Shown here: positions 1 through 6,618 of the stretch, in pieces | Layout of the letters: each line of letters begins with the position of its first letter | Numbering within the stretch: the first letter of the stretch is position 1 | Source: Bacillota bacterium | GTDB lineage: Bacteria > Bacillota > Clostridia > Tissierellales > Sedimentibacteraceae | Reading direction: 5' to 3' | NCBI GenBank assembly: GCA_029239575.1 | Contig: JARBUP010000150.1 | Span: 1 to 6,871 of the forward strand | Length of the DNA stretch: 6,871 nucleotides | Position numbers and translations under genes: made by a program | Notes under the pieces: generated by a model | The model's input: only the letters and a program-made list of their open reading frames with translations | Told to the model about the DNA's origin: nothing | Database searches by the model: none

Positions 1-501
1 ATCTAAGAATTTTCCTGAAACTATATTATTTGAAACATTTATTTTTAACTCATCATTATCCATTAATCTTCTTCCATTAAAACCACCTATACCTGATTTT
101 GTATACGTTGATTTACTGTTATTGACAAGTTCCACATCAATTTTTCCGCTAAAAGCTATATAACTTCTGATTCCACTGATTATTCCGCCAAGTGCTAATT
201 TGTCGCCTTTAGTAACTTTAAAGCTTTCCCACATGGGAATTTCTTTACCGTTTAATTTTGGCTTCATATCAGCTCCTGTTACTGCAACTATCATATCATC
301 AGAAAATTGCAACTCAGGTCCTAAAAAAGTTGCTTCAAGTAAAGCTTCTCCTTCATCATTTCCAACAAGGTAATTTGCAACTCTATATGAAAAATTATCC
401 ATAACTCCTGCCACAGGCATACCAAATTTTTGATAACCTACGCGTCCTAAATCCTGAACAGTGGTGAAAAATCCTGCTTTTAAAATCTTTATGCTATTCA
501 T
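1..501 (-). CDS. pxpC: 5-oxoprolinase subunit C, N-terminal part (PxpC/KipA family), cut by window edge
   Basis: PxpC is one of three subunits of the ATP-dependent 5-oxoprolinase (PxpABC), a cytosolic enzyme that opens the pyroglutamate ring to give glutamate. The frame is open for 167 codons from the ATG at 499-501 to the window edge. Family members are about 310-340 residues long, so roughly half is present. Family-like segments are TTVQDLGRVGYQKFGMPVAG (about residues 13-32), an MDNFSYRVANYLVGN stretch, LEATFLGPEL, VAVTGADMKPKLNG and SYIAFSGKIDV, followed by a GIGGFNGRRL motif. Fold and function rest on these motifs. Its start overlaps the pxpB stop by 8 nt (ATGAATAG), which suggests translational coupling, and a very strong Shine-Dalgarno lies just upstream inside pxpB. 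In B. subtilis the homologue is KipA. No frameshift or internal stop is seen. Confidence 0.93.
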   Translation of the reverse strand, partial: MNSIKILKAGFFTTVQDLGRVGYQKFGMPVAGVMDNFSYRVANYLVGNDEGEALLEATFLGPELQFSDDMIVAVTGADMKPKLNGKEIPMWESFKVTKGDKLALGGIISGIRSYIAFSGKIDVELVNNSKSTYTKSGIGGFNGRRLMDNDELKINVSNNIVSGKFLD

Positions 502-1240
502 GTAGATCACCTCCGTCAGAAATTATGACTTTTACTTCATATTTACCATCTAAAACTTGCTTTTGTATATGAATATATTCTTCTTCTGTAATAGAAACAT
601 ACCTTACGTAGTCACCTGCATTCAACATTACAGGAGGCTCTTTTGAAGGATCATATAATTTTAATGGGGTTCTTCCTATTAGCTGCCAACCACCCGGTGT
701 TTCTGATGGATACATTCCTGTTTGTGAACCTGCTATACCAACGGAGCCTGAAGGTATCTTTTTCCTTGGGGATGATAATCTTGGAGTAGCTATTTTTTCG
801 CTCATGCCACCTAAATATGTAAATCCAGGAGTAAATCCTAACATATAAACAAGATAATCAGTGCCCGTATGAATTTTAATAACTTCATCAGTTGATATAT
901 TGTTTTGTTCTGCAACAAAATTTATATCCGGTCCATATTCGCCGCCATATAAAGTAGGTATTTCAACTATTTTAATTGTTTCTTTTTCACCTTCTGCAGT
1001 TTTGTTGCTTAAATCATCAAGTGTTTTAATCAATTCATCATATTGTATTTTTAAAGGATCATACATTATCATTATAGATCTGTAAGTAGGCAATAATTCT
1101 TCTATTCCATCTAAATTTTCTTCTTCTAAAAATTTTATAATATTCCTAATTTTTGCATTAATATCTTTTGAAATTTCATTGCCAAATTCCATTAATAAAG
1201 CCTTGTCACCTGCTAAAAGATATTTTATATTGTCATACAT
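494..1240 (-). CDS. pxpB: 5-oxoprolinase subunit B (PxpB/KipI family)
   Basis: This is the second subunit of cytosolic PxpABC 5-oxoprolinase. At 248 residues it has the normal length for the family. It opens with the usual GD.ALLMEFG segment (residues 11-20). The central IPTLYGGEYGPDI (94-106) is followed by the hallmark GFTPGFTYLGG (135-145), then TPRLSSPRKKIPSGSVGIAG (152-171) and YPSETPGGWQLIGRTP (177-192). These are the conserved blocks of the KipI/allophanate-hydrolase subunit 1 fold. The ATG at 1240 is preceded by AAGGAG (1248-1253) at 7 nt. Only 15 nt separate it from the stop of the transporter gene upstream. In B. subtilis the homologue KipI also inhibits the sporulation kinase KinA. 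Nothing here shows whether that side role exists in this organism; the metabolic role is more likely given pxpA and pxpC beside it. Confidence 0.95.
   Translation of the reverse strand: MYDNIKYLLAGDKALLMEFGNEISKDINAKIRNIIKFLEEENLDGIEELLPTYRSIMIMYDPLKIQYDELIKTLDDLSNKTAEGEKETIKIVEIPTLYGGEYGPDINFVAEQNNISTDEVIKIHTGTDYLVYMLGFTPGFTYLGGMSEKIATPRLSSPRKKIPSGSVGIAGSQTGMYPSETPGGWQLIGRTPLKLYDPSKEPPVMLNAGDYVRYVSITEEEYIHIQKQVLDGKYEVKVIISDGGDLHE
506..514 (-). promoter_or_regulatory. Strong ribosome binding site of pxpC inside pxpB
   Basis: GGAGGTGAT on the minus strand is an almost full-length match to the anti-Shine-Dalgarno sequence. It sits 4 nt before the pxpC ATG and lies within the last codons of pxpB, which encode GGDL. 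It fixes the pxpC start at 501 and implies independent re-initiation as well as coupling. Confidence 0.85.
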
Positions 1241-1255
1241 ATTTTAACTCCTTTT

Positions 1256-2470
1256 TTATCTCCATAATGCTGCAATGTCTGGAATTGCTTTTAATCCTAA
1301 AAATGCTGTTATTGCTACAACAATCCAACCACCAATAAACAACCATTGAGCATGCTTATAATCGCCTACAATATCTTTTCTTTTCGAAGCAATTAATATT
1401 GTTGTTAATGTAAGAGGTAAAATAAGTCCATTTAAAGTACCTACTAATACTAATAATTTTGCTGGTTTTCCTATTATCATAAATATTAAAGTTGATACAG
1501 CTATAAATGCTATGATAACTCTATTTTCATATTTAGCTATAGGTTTAGATAATGTTTTCAAGAAAGATACTGAAGTATATGCTGCTCCAACTATTGATGT
1601 AAGCGCAGCTGCGCAAAATACTACTCCAAATATTTTATAACCCACTGTACCTGCAGCTATTTGGAAAGATGATGCAGCTGGATTTGTAGGATCTAATTTG
1701 TTACCTGCATAAACTACTCCAAACGCAGCTAAGAACAATAATATTCTTACAACAGTTGCTGCTCCCAATCCCATAAGTGCTGAGCTATTTACTTGTTTTA
1801 AATTTTCTTCTCCCGTTATACCAGCATCAACAAGTCTATGACCACCTGAAAATGTAATATATCCACCTACAGTTCCTCCAACTAATGTTAGTATTTGTAG
1901 CATTGGCATGCTTTGAGGCATAAAAGTTCCTTTAATTGCTTCACCAACAGGAGGATCAGATACTATTGCAACATATGCAATCAATATTATCATTACTCCA
2001 CCCATTATTTGTGCAAATCTGTCCATAGCAGCACCTGCTTTTTTGTTAGCAAATATAATTATACCTATAATTCCTCCAATAGCTGCTGCAAACTGAACAT
2101 TAATACCGAAAATAACATTTAAACCTAAGGCAGCTCCACCAACATTTCCTATGTTAAATGCAAGTCCACCCAATGCAACAAATGCTGCTACTACATATCC
2201 TAAACCTGGCAAAACTTTATTTGCTATATCTTGTCCACGAGCTCCAGAAACTGATATTACCCTCCAACAGTTTAGCTGTGCAATTAACTCTAAAATAGCT
2301 GAGACTAAAATTACAAATCCCATTGTCCCGCCTAAACTTTCAGAAAAAGTTGCTGTTTGAGTCATAAAACCAGGTCCAACAGCAGATGTAGCCATTAAAA
2401 ATGCTGCACCAATAAGTACTGACAAATTCTTTTTATCCTTTGTTGCAGGTTTTTTTATATTTTTTTCCAT
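1256..2470 (-). CDS. NRAMP-like membrane transporter of the YcsG type, in the 5-oxoprolinase operon
   Basis: This is a 404-residue, very hydrophobic integral membrane protein with about 11 predicted membrane segments after a short lysine-rich cytoplasmic N-terminus (1-15). GPGF (32-35) in the first segment, an internal AGAAMDRFAQIMGG stretch and the overall layout place it in the NRAMP-like branch of the LeuT-fold (APC) superfamily. The position matches B. subtilis YcsG between pxpA and pxpB. The metal-coordinating NRAMP signatures are absent. Where segment 1 should read DPGN there is SESL (43-46), and the segment 6 MPH region reads GGTVGGYITFSGGHR (198-212). Transport of Mn2+ or Fe2+ is therefore doubtful. 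Given the operon, uptake of 5-oxoproline or a related amino acid is a reasonable inference but is not shown. AGGAGA (2477-2482) lies 6 nt before the ATG. The 38-nt gap to pxpA holds no visible terminator, so co-transcription is expected. Confidence 0.88.
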   Translation of the reverse strand: MEKNIKKPATKDKKNLSVLIGAAFLMATSAVGPGFMTQTATFSESLGGTMGFVILVSAILELIAQLNCWRVISVSGARGQDIANKVLPGLGYVVAAFVALGGLAFNIGNVGGAALGLNVIFGINVQFAAAIGGIIGIIIFANKKAGAAMDRFAQIMGGVMIILIAYVAIVSDPPVGEAIKGTFMPQSMPMLQILTLVGGTVGGYITFSGGHRLVDAGITGEENLKQVNSSALMGLGAATVVRILLFLAAFGVVYAGNKLDPTNPAASSFQIAAGTVGYKIFGVVFCAAALTSIVGAAYTSVSFLKTLSKPIAKYENRVIIAFIAVSTLIFMIIGKPAKLLVLVGTLNGLILPLTLTTILIASKRKDIVGDYKHAQWLFIGGWIVVAITAFLGLKAIPDIAALWR

Positions 2471-2508
2471 AATATTTCTCCTGTTTTATAATATTTATTA
2501 TTGCATTA

Positions 2509-3276
2509 TTAAATAAATTCTTTTATAGAAACAATTTGTACACCTTCGTCTTCTAAAGCTTTTCTTATAGATTTTACAAAATCAACTGCTTGTGGATTAT
2601 CTCCATGAACGCATATTGAATCAGCTTTAATATCTATATCTTCACCTGTTATAGCTGTAACTTTGCCTTCCTTAACCATTCTTACAACTCTTGAAATTGC
2701 AAGTTCAGTATCATGTATCATTGAACCTTCTTTTGTTCTTGAAACCAAAGTTCCATCAGCATTATAAGCCCTGTCAGCAAAAACTTCATTTGCAACTTTG
2801 AGACCTACTTCTTTTCCTGCTTTTATCATTTCACTGTTAGCAAGACCCATTAGAATTAAATCCTTATCAACTTCATAAATAGCTTCAGCAATTGCCATTG
2901 CTAATTCAGCATCTTTAGCTGCCATATTGTAAAAACCTCCATGAGGTTTAACATGTTGAAGTTTTACACCTTTACTTTGTGCAAAAGCCCACAATGCACC
3001 TATTTGATATTTAATATAATTCTTTGCTTCTGCTTTTGTTACCTTAAGATCTCTTCTTCCAAAACCCATTAAATCTGGGAATCCAGGATGCGCACCGATT
3101 GAAACGTTTTCTTTTATTGCTAATTTAACTGTTTTATCCATCACCATTGCGTCCCCTGCATGCCATCCACATGCAATATTAGCAGATGAAATATATTTGA
3201 CCACTTCTTCATCTAAACCTAATTTGTAATTTCCAAAACTTTCGCCCACATCACTATTTAAGTCTACTTTGTACAT
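2509..3276 (-). CDS. pxpA: 5-oxoprolinase subunit A (PxpA, LamB/YcsF family)
   Basis: PxpA is the metal-hydrolase-like subunit of the ATP-dependent 5-oxoprolinase and works with PxpB and PxpC. It is complete at 255 residues, the usual family length. Family motifs appear in order: DLNSDVGESFG (5-15), SSANIACGWHAGD (30-42), IGAHPGFPDLMGFGRR (60-75), YQIGALWAF (90-98), HVKPHGGFYN (108-117), EVFADRAYNADGTLVSR (164-180) and ICVHGDNPQAV (221-231). The conserved Asp, His and Lys positions expected for the active site are present. Two small substitutions against the common pattern are CGWHAGD (usually CGFHAGD) and HGGFYN (often HGALYN or HGMLYN). It is the first gene of the downstream operon, preceded by a strong RBS and, about 45 nt upstream, a sigma-54-type promoter. 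The ATG at 3276 is supported by that RBS and by alignment of the N-terminal DLN motif. Confidence 0.97.
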   Translation of the reverse strand: MYKVDLNSDVGESFGNYKLGLDEEVVKYISSANIACGWHAGDAMVMDKTVKLAIKENVSIGAHPGFPDLMGFGRRDLKVTKAEAKNYIKYQIGALWAFAQSKGVKLQHVKPHGGFYNMAAKDAELAMAIAEAIYEVDKDLILMGLANSEMIKAGKEVGLKVANEVFADRAYNADGTLVSRTKEGSMIHDTELAISRVVRMVKEGKVTAITGEDIDIKADSICVHGDNPQAVDFVKSIRKALEDEGVQIVSIKEFI

Positions 3277-3283
3277 AATTGTA

Positions 3284-3289
3284 CCTCCT
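3284..3289 (-). promoter_or_regulatory. Ribosome binding site of pxpA
   Basis: AGGAGG on the minus strand lies 7 nt before the pxpA ATG. It is a consensus Shine-Dalgarno and fixes the start of the first gene of the operon. Confidence 0.85.
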
Positions 3290-3320
3290 AATTAAAAATT
3301 TGTCGTGTTAAGAATATATA

Positions 3321-3336
3321 TGCAAAACTCATACCA
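3321..3336 (-). promoter_or_regulatory. Sigma-54 (-24/-12) promoter of the pxpA operon
   Basis: The minus strand reads TGGTATGAGTTTTGCA. Against the sigma-54 consensus TGGCACGNNNNTTGCW, the invariant GG (-24) and GC (-12) are present at the exact required spacing. The flanking T, A, G, TT and final A also match; only C-to-T changes at two pyrimidine positions deviate. Transcription would start near 3308-3310, giving a leader of about 32-34 nt that carries the pxpA RBS. The 61 nt between this element and the GAGCG repeat cluster are very AT-rich, which suits DNA looping. A sigma-54 activator is encoded immediately upstream. No convincing sigma-A promoter with proper spacing was seen in the same gap. 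Confidence 0.82.
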
Positions 3337-3387
3337 TGTTTTTAAAAATATTAATTCGCCATATTTCAACAATTATAAATTTCACTT

Positions 3388-3462
3388 AAAAAACACCGAG
3401 CGATTTAGCACATAAAAAATGAGCGGTATCGCTCCTTTTAATGCAAATCGCTCATTTTTTAT
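3388..3462 (-). terminator. Rho-independent terminator region after the response regulator gene, with alternative hairpins
   Basis: Three hairpins can be drawn on the minus-strand transcript. First, GAGCG-AUAC-CGCUC is followed by A and six U. Second, a 14-bp perfect stem joins 3449-3462 to 3412-3425 around a 23-nt loop; it includes the regulator stop codon and has A-tract and T-tract arms that could work in both directions. Third, an outer stem pairs 3442-3453 with 3398-3410 through one bulged base and is followed by GGUG and six U (3388-3393). The second fold excludes the other two. The simplest reading is a terminator separating the regulator operon from the pxp operon. Confidence 0.68.
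3398..3453 (-). promoter_or_regulatory. GAGCG/CGCTC repeat cluster, candidate enhancer (UAS) for the NtrC-like regulator
   Basis: Four copies of the GAGCG pentamer lie within 56 bp. Two are in plus orientation (3398-3402 and 3421-3425) and two are inverted (3430-3434 and 3449-3453). The central pair forms a perfect 14-bp dyad, GAGCG-GTAT-CGCTC (3421-3434). The outer pair extends to a 9-bp perfect inverted repeat, GAGCGATTT/AAATCGCTC. Measured from the predicted sigma-54 start, the cluster spans about -89 to -144, the typical distance for NtrC-family enhancer sites. Fis-type HTH proteins bind short dyads of this kind. The same bases also look like a terminator, so either or both functions are possible; binding is inferred from position and symmetry only. 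Confidence 0.5.
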
Positions 3463-4874
3463 AAATATTTCTCCAGTCGTCTTTTAAAGGAAAATCTGCT
3501 TAATTTCAACATTTCAGCTGCCTTGGTATGATTATTGTTACAATATGCTAGTGCAATTTTTATATAATACACTTCCATTTTTTCAACTTCATCTTCTAAA
3601 GAAAAGTCATCATTAAAAATTTTACTTCTTGTTTCATTCTCATTATCATATAATTCATTCTCATTTATGTTTGTGGATTTATTAACTAAGTTTTCATAAT
3701 TATTAATTTCTAAAGGTAAATTTTCTTTACTTATTTCATTGCTATCTGTTAACAGTACAACACGCTCTATAACATTTTTCAACTCTCTAATATTTCCATA
3801 CCAATAATATTTTAGCAAAGCTTCCTCTGCATTTTTAGTAAATCCAGATATTTTCTTGTTAAACTTTTTACTAAATTCTTTTAAAAACTTATTTGCTAAA
3901 ATAAGAATATCATTACCTCTATCTCTTAGAGGAGGAAGTATAATAGGAACAACATTTAACCTATAATATAAATCTTCTCTAAATTCCTTATTTTTTATTG
4001 CTTCTTCTAAATTTTTATTTGTTGCAGCTATTATCCTAATGTCAACCTCAATATCTTCTAATCCGCCAACTCTCTTAAACTTTCTTTCCTCTAAAAATCG
4101 TAACAATTTAGTTTGTAATTCCATTGGCATTTCTCCAACTTCATCTAAAAAAACCGTTCCCCCATCTGCAATTTCCATAAGTCCCTTTTTTCTTTCATTA
4201 GCTCCTGTAAAAGCATTTTTTTCAAACCCGAAAAGTTCACTTTCAATAAGCTGATGAGGAATTGATCCACAATTAATTTTTAACATGGTTGCATCTTTTC
4301 TTATACTATTTTTGTGAATTGCAGATGCCGTGATTTCTTTTCCTGTACCTGTGTCACCTCTAATTAAAACAGTTACTTCATCATTTTTTGATAATATTTC
4401 TATCTTTTTAAACACATCCTTCATAAGCGGATGTTCTCCGATAAAATGTTCAACATTAAATTGATTTTCTTTTTCTACTTTTTCAAATATATCAACTTTT
4501 TTTTGTAGTTCTAAATTATTTATTATTCTATTTATAATTAAATCTATTTCCTGTAAATCAAATGGTTTATTAATATAGTCATATGCTCCAAGCTTAATTG
4601 ATTTCACTGTGGATTCAGTATCACCATAAGCTGTCATCATTACTACTTCATTATCTAAATCTAATTTTTTAATTTCAGGAAGTATATCTAATCCATTTTC
4701 ACTTTTTAAACGAATATCTAAAAATATAATCTGTGGTCTTAATCCCTTAATCTTTTCAAAAGCTTCTTTGCTATTACATGCTGTTTCAACTTGATATCCT
4801 TGATCCTTAAGCCATTCTTGCAACGAAAGTCTTATTATTTCTTCATCATCTACTATTAATATACGCTTTTTCAT
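3459..4874 (-). CDS. NtrC-family sigma-54-dependent response regulator
   Basis: This cytosolic transcription activator, 471 residues from the chosen ATG, works with sigma-54 RNA polymerase. The receiver domain (about 2-120) has acidic pair D9/D10, phospho-acceptor D53, T81 and K103. The AAA+ domain (about 140-385) shows Walker A GDTGTGKE (173-180), Walker B VFLDE (D244, E245), the arginine-rich FREDLYYRLN...PLRDR segment and the sensor II-like YGNIRELKNVIER. The sigma-54 contact loop reads NAFTGA (220-225) in place of GAFTGA, keeping the F and T. An Asn/Glu-rich linker (about 392-425) leads to a C-terminal Fis-type HTH (about 446-471, HTKAAEML..SRFSFKRRL). A GTG nine bases upstream is in frame, but the ATG at 4872-4874 has the better RBS spacing. 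It starts one base after the kinase stop, so they form a cognate pair. The likely target is the sigma-54 promoter before pxpA. Confidence 0.95.
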   Translation of the reverse strand: MKKRILIVDDEEIIRLSLQEWLKDQGYQVETACNSKEAFEKIKGLRPQIIFLDIRLKSENGLDILPEIKKLDLDNEVVMMTAYGDTESTVKSIKLGAYDYINKPFDLQEIDLIINRIINNLELQKKVDIFEKVEKENQFNVEHFIGEHPLMKDVFKKIEILSKNDEVTVLIRGDTGTGKEITASAIHKNSIRKDATMLKINCGSIPHQLIESELFGFEKNAFTGANERKKGLMEIADGGTVFLDEVGEMPMELQTKLLRFLEERKFKRVGGLEDIEVDIRIIAATNKNLEEAIKNKEFREDLYYRLNVVPIILPPLRDRGNDILILANKFLKEFSKKFNKKISGFTKNAEEALLKYYWYGNIRELKNVIERVVLLTDSNEISKENLPLEINNYENLVNKSTNINENELYDNENETRSKIFNDDFSLEDEVEKMEVYYIKIALAYCNNNHTKAAEMLKLSRFSFKRRLEKYL

Positions 4875-4875
4875 A

Positions 4876-6618
4876 TTATACACCTCTATATGCTAAAAAC
4901 TCAATTTTAACTTTAGTACCTTCGTTTACTATACTTTGAACATTGATTGTACCCTGGTTACTTTTTACCAATTCATATACCACTGATAAACCCAAACCCG
5001 TACCTTGATTACTTGTAGTAAAAAACGGATTAAATATTTTGTCCATGTCTTTTGGATGTATTCCACACCCATTATCTTGAAACTCTATTTCAATGAAATG
5101 ACCGTTTTCACCGAAATTTTCACAAATTGAAATATCAATTTTTCCATCATTTTTTATGGCATTAAGCGAATTTTTAATTATGTTTAAAAATATCTGCTCT
5201 ATTTGAGCTTTATCCGCATATATTTTTTTGTTTCCACATATTTCTTTTACGTTTATGTTAATATTATTTTCTTTAGCATATTTACGGACAAGATCTAATG
5301 CTCTATTTAATATTTCAATTATATCAGTTTCTTCATAATAAGGAACCCGCGGTTTTGCAAAGTTTAATAAATTAGTAATTAACTTATTAATTCTATCAAT
5401 TTCATGTATTACACCAATAAATAAATTTTCATTAGAAATATTTTCATCTTTGCATAGTCTGTTTTTTAAAACCTGAATGCTTGTCTTCATTCCTGTTAAA
5501 GGATTTCTTATTTCATGTGCAATACCTGCTGCAAACTGTCCTATAGTTGTAAGTCTATCCAATATATCCATATTTGTTTCAAACTTTTTTCTTTCACTTA
5601 TGTCATTAAAATTGCATATTGCTCCGTCCTTTAAACCTTCAACCCCTATTAATAAAGAAGTTGTAACGTCTAAATATATATTATTTCCATCCATATCCTT
5701 AAAATTTAAAACTTTATTTATAATTTTATTTTCATCCAATGTATTATTAATCTGCTTAATTATATTTTCTAAGATATCAACATCCACATTTCTTTCTTTA
5801 TTTTCATGCAATAACTTTTTTGCTGCTTCATTAATAGAAAGTAATTGCCCATTTTCGTTAGTTGTTATAATGCCTGCAGGAATACTTTTCAAAATATCCT
5901 CATTAAATCTTGTTACTTCCGTCATTTTTTCAGTAATATTTTTAATCCTAAAAAGCATATTGTTAAATGCATTTGAAAGTGAACCTATTTCATCGTTGCT
6001 TTTAATTTCTATTTTTTCATCAAAACTGTCTTGATCAGTTATTTTATCACAGTGTTCAGCAAGTTTCTTTATAGGCTTAGAAATGTTATATGATATTAAA
6101 ATTGCTGCTTCCATACAGAATATTAAAGATACAATCGCTACTAAAATTATATTTTTTTCATTTTCAACAACTTCATTAAATAATATATCTTTATTTAAAC
6201 TGTAACCAATAACCCAGTTATATTTTTCATATTTTTCATATACAAAAATATATTTTTCTTTAGTGACAGTTTTATTTTCATTTTCTAATTTTTCAGTTAT
6301 TATGTCTTTTGTCCAATTATCTACATAATTAGTATCTAGTAATATATTATTATTTTCATAAATAATTAAATTACTTTTCTTAGCATTTTTATATAAATTA
6401 ATTATATACTTTTTTGCTTCACTTTCATTTTTAATTTCATCATTAACTGTATTTATAAGTAGGACCATTTCTTTTAAATTATTTTTAGAATATTCTACTT
6501 CATTATTTAACAACATTTTATAACTATTATAATAAGATACTGCACTCATTGTAAAAATAGAAAGTATTATTAAAATCATAAAAGGGATGAGTATTTTATT
6601 TTCTATATCAATTTTCAT
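4876..6618 (-). CDS. Membrane sensor histidine kinase (HAMP-PAS-HisKA-HATPase, NtrB/AtoS-like)
   Basis: This inner-membrane sensor kinase has 580 residues. TM1 is at about 10-29. A roughly 125-residue extracellular domain (30-155) ends in YNWVIGYSLNKDILFNEV, which resembles a single Cache-type sensor, though that assignment is tentative. TM2 is at about 156-178 and HAMP follows at about 179-232 (KPIKKLAEH...NDEIGSLSNAFNNM). A PAS domain spans about 238-345 (ILKSIPAGIITTNENGQLLSINEAA). The HisKA H-box is GIAHEIRNPLTGMK with phospho-acceptor H368. The ATPase has the N-box (N483), G1 DNGCGI (515-520), F-box FNPFFTTS (529-536) and G2 GTGLGLSVVYE (539-549). All catalytic boxes are intact. AAGGGG (6626-6631) precedes the ATG by 7 nt. 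The gene overlaps the symporter gene upstream by 11 nt and abuts the regulator downstream, which marks it as the regulator's partner. The signal sensed is unknown; a nitrogen or amino acid cue fits the context. Confidence 0.95.
   Translation of the reverse strand: MKIDIENKILIPFMILIILSIFTMSAVSYYNSYKMLLNNEVEYSKNNLKEMVLLINTVNDEIKNESEAKKYIINLYKNAKKSNLIIYENNNILLDTNYVDNWTKDIITEKLENENKTVTKEKYIFVYEKYEKYNWVIGYSLNKDILFNEVVENEKNIILVAIVSLIFCMEAAILISYNISKPIKKLAEHCDKITDQDSFDEKIEIKSNDEIGSLSNAFNNMLFRIKNITEKMTEVTRFNEDILKSIPAGIITTNENGQLLSINEAAKKLLHENKERNVDVDILENIIKQINNTLDENKIINKVLNFKDMDGNNIYLDVTTSLLIGVEGLKDGAICNFNDISERKKFETNMDILDRLTTIGQFAAGIAHEIRNPLTGMKTSIQVLKNRLCKDENISNENLFIGVIHEIDRINKLITNLLNFAKPRVPYYEETDIIEILNRALDLVRKYAKENNININVKEICGNKKIYADKAQIEQIFLNIIKNSLNAIKNDGKIDISICENFGENGHFIEIEFQDNGCGIHPKDMDKIFNPFFTTSNQGTGLGLSVVYELVKSNQGTINVQSIVNEGTKVKIEFLAYRGV
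4881..4887 (-). promoter_or_regulatory. RBS that decides the response regulator start
   Basis: AGAGGTG on the minus strand lies inside the last codons of the kinase gene. Its GG is 8 nt from the ATG at 4874. The upstream in-frame GTG (4881-4883) is part of this same motif and would have no spacer. The ATG start is therefore preferred. Confidence 0.75.

Noticed and set aside
900..2360. Short plus-strand open frames at 900-1085, 1913-2122 and 2151-2360
   Set aside because: All are antisense to clear pxpB or transporter sequence, are biased in composition and show no family motif.
2471..2508. A terminator or promoter between pxpA and the transporter gene
   Set aside because: The 38 nt hold only AT-rich sequence and the transporter RBS, with no GC-containing stem and no credible promoter boxes.
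3337..3375. A sigma-A-like promoter upstream of pxpA (TTGTTG with TATTTT about 16 nt later on the minus strand)
   Set aside because: Both boxes are weak and such AT-rich matches are expected by chance. The -24/-12 element is far better, although minor basal transcription cannot be excluded.
3388..3462. A CRISPR array, an IS end or a riboswitch at the GAGCG repeats
   Set aside because: The repeats are too short and irregularly spaced for CRISPR. No transposase or target duplication is nearby, and the RNA lacks a recognisable aptamer; the region also sits upstream of the predicted pxpA transcript start.
4039..4254. 71-codon plus-strand open frame opposite the AAA+ domain of the regulator
   Set aside because: It is a shadow of the conserved Walker B/GAFTGA-loop coding region, with no independent evidence.
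4872..4883. GTG at 4881-4883 as the start of the response regulator (adds three residues, MYN)
   Set aside because: The GTG is part of the AGAGGTG ribosome binding motif itself, leaving no spacer. The ATG at 4874 has an 8-nt spacer and gives the usual receiver N-terminus.
5477..6034. 185-codon open frame on the plus strand, opposite the kinase gene
   Set aside because: It lies wholly antisense to the HAMP-PAS-HisKA coding sequence of an intact kinase. It has no recognisable domain, and its hydrophobic look arises from the reverse complement of AT-rich Lys/Asn/Glu codons.
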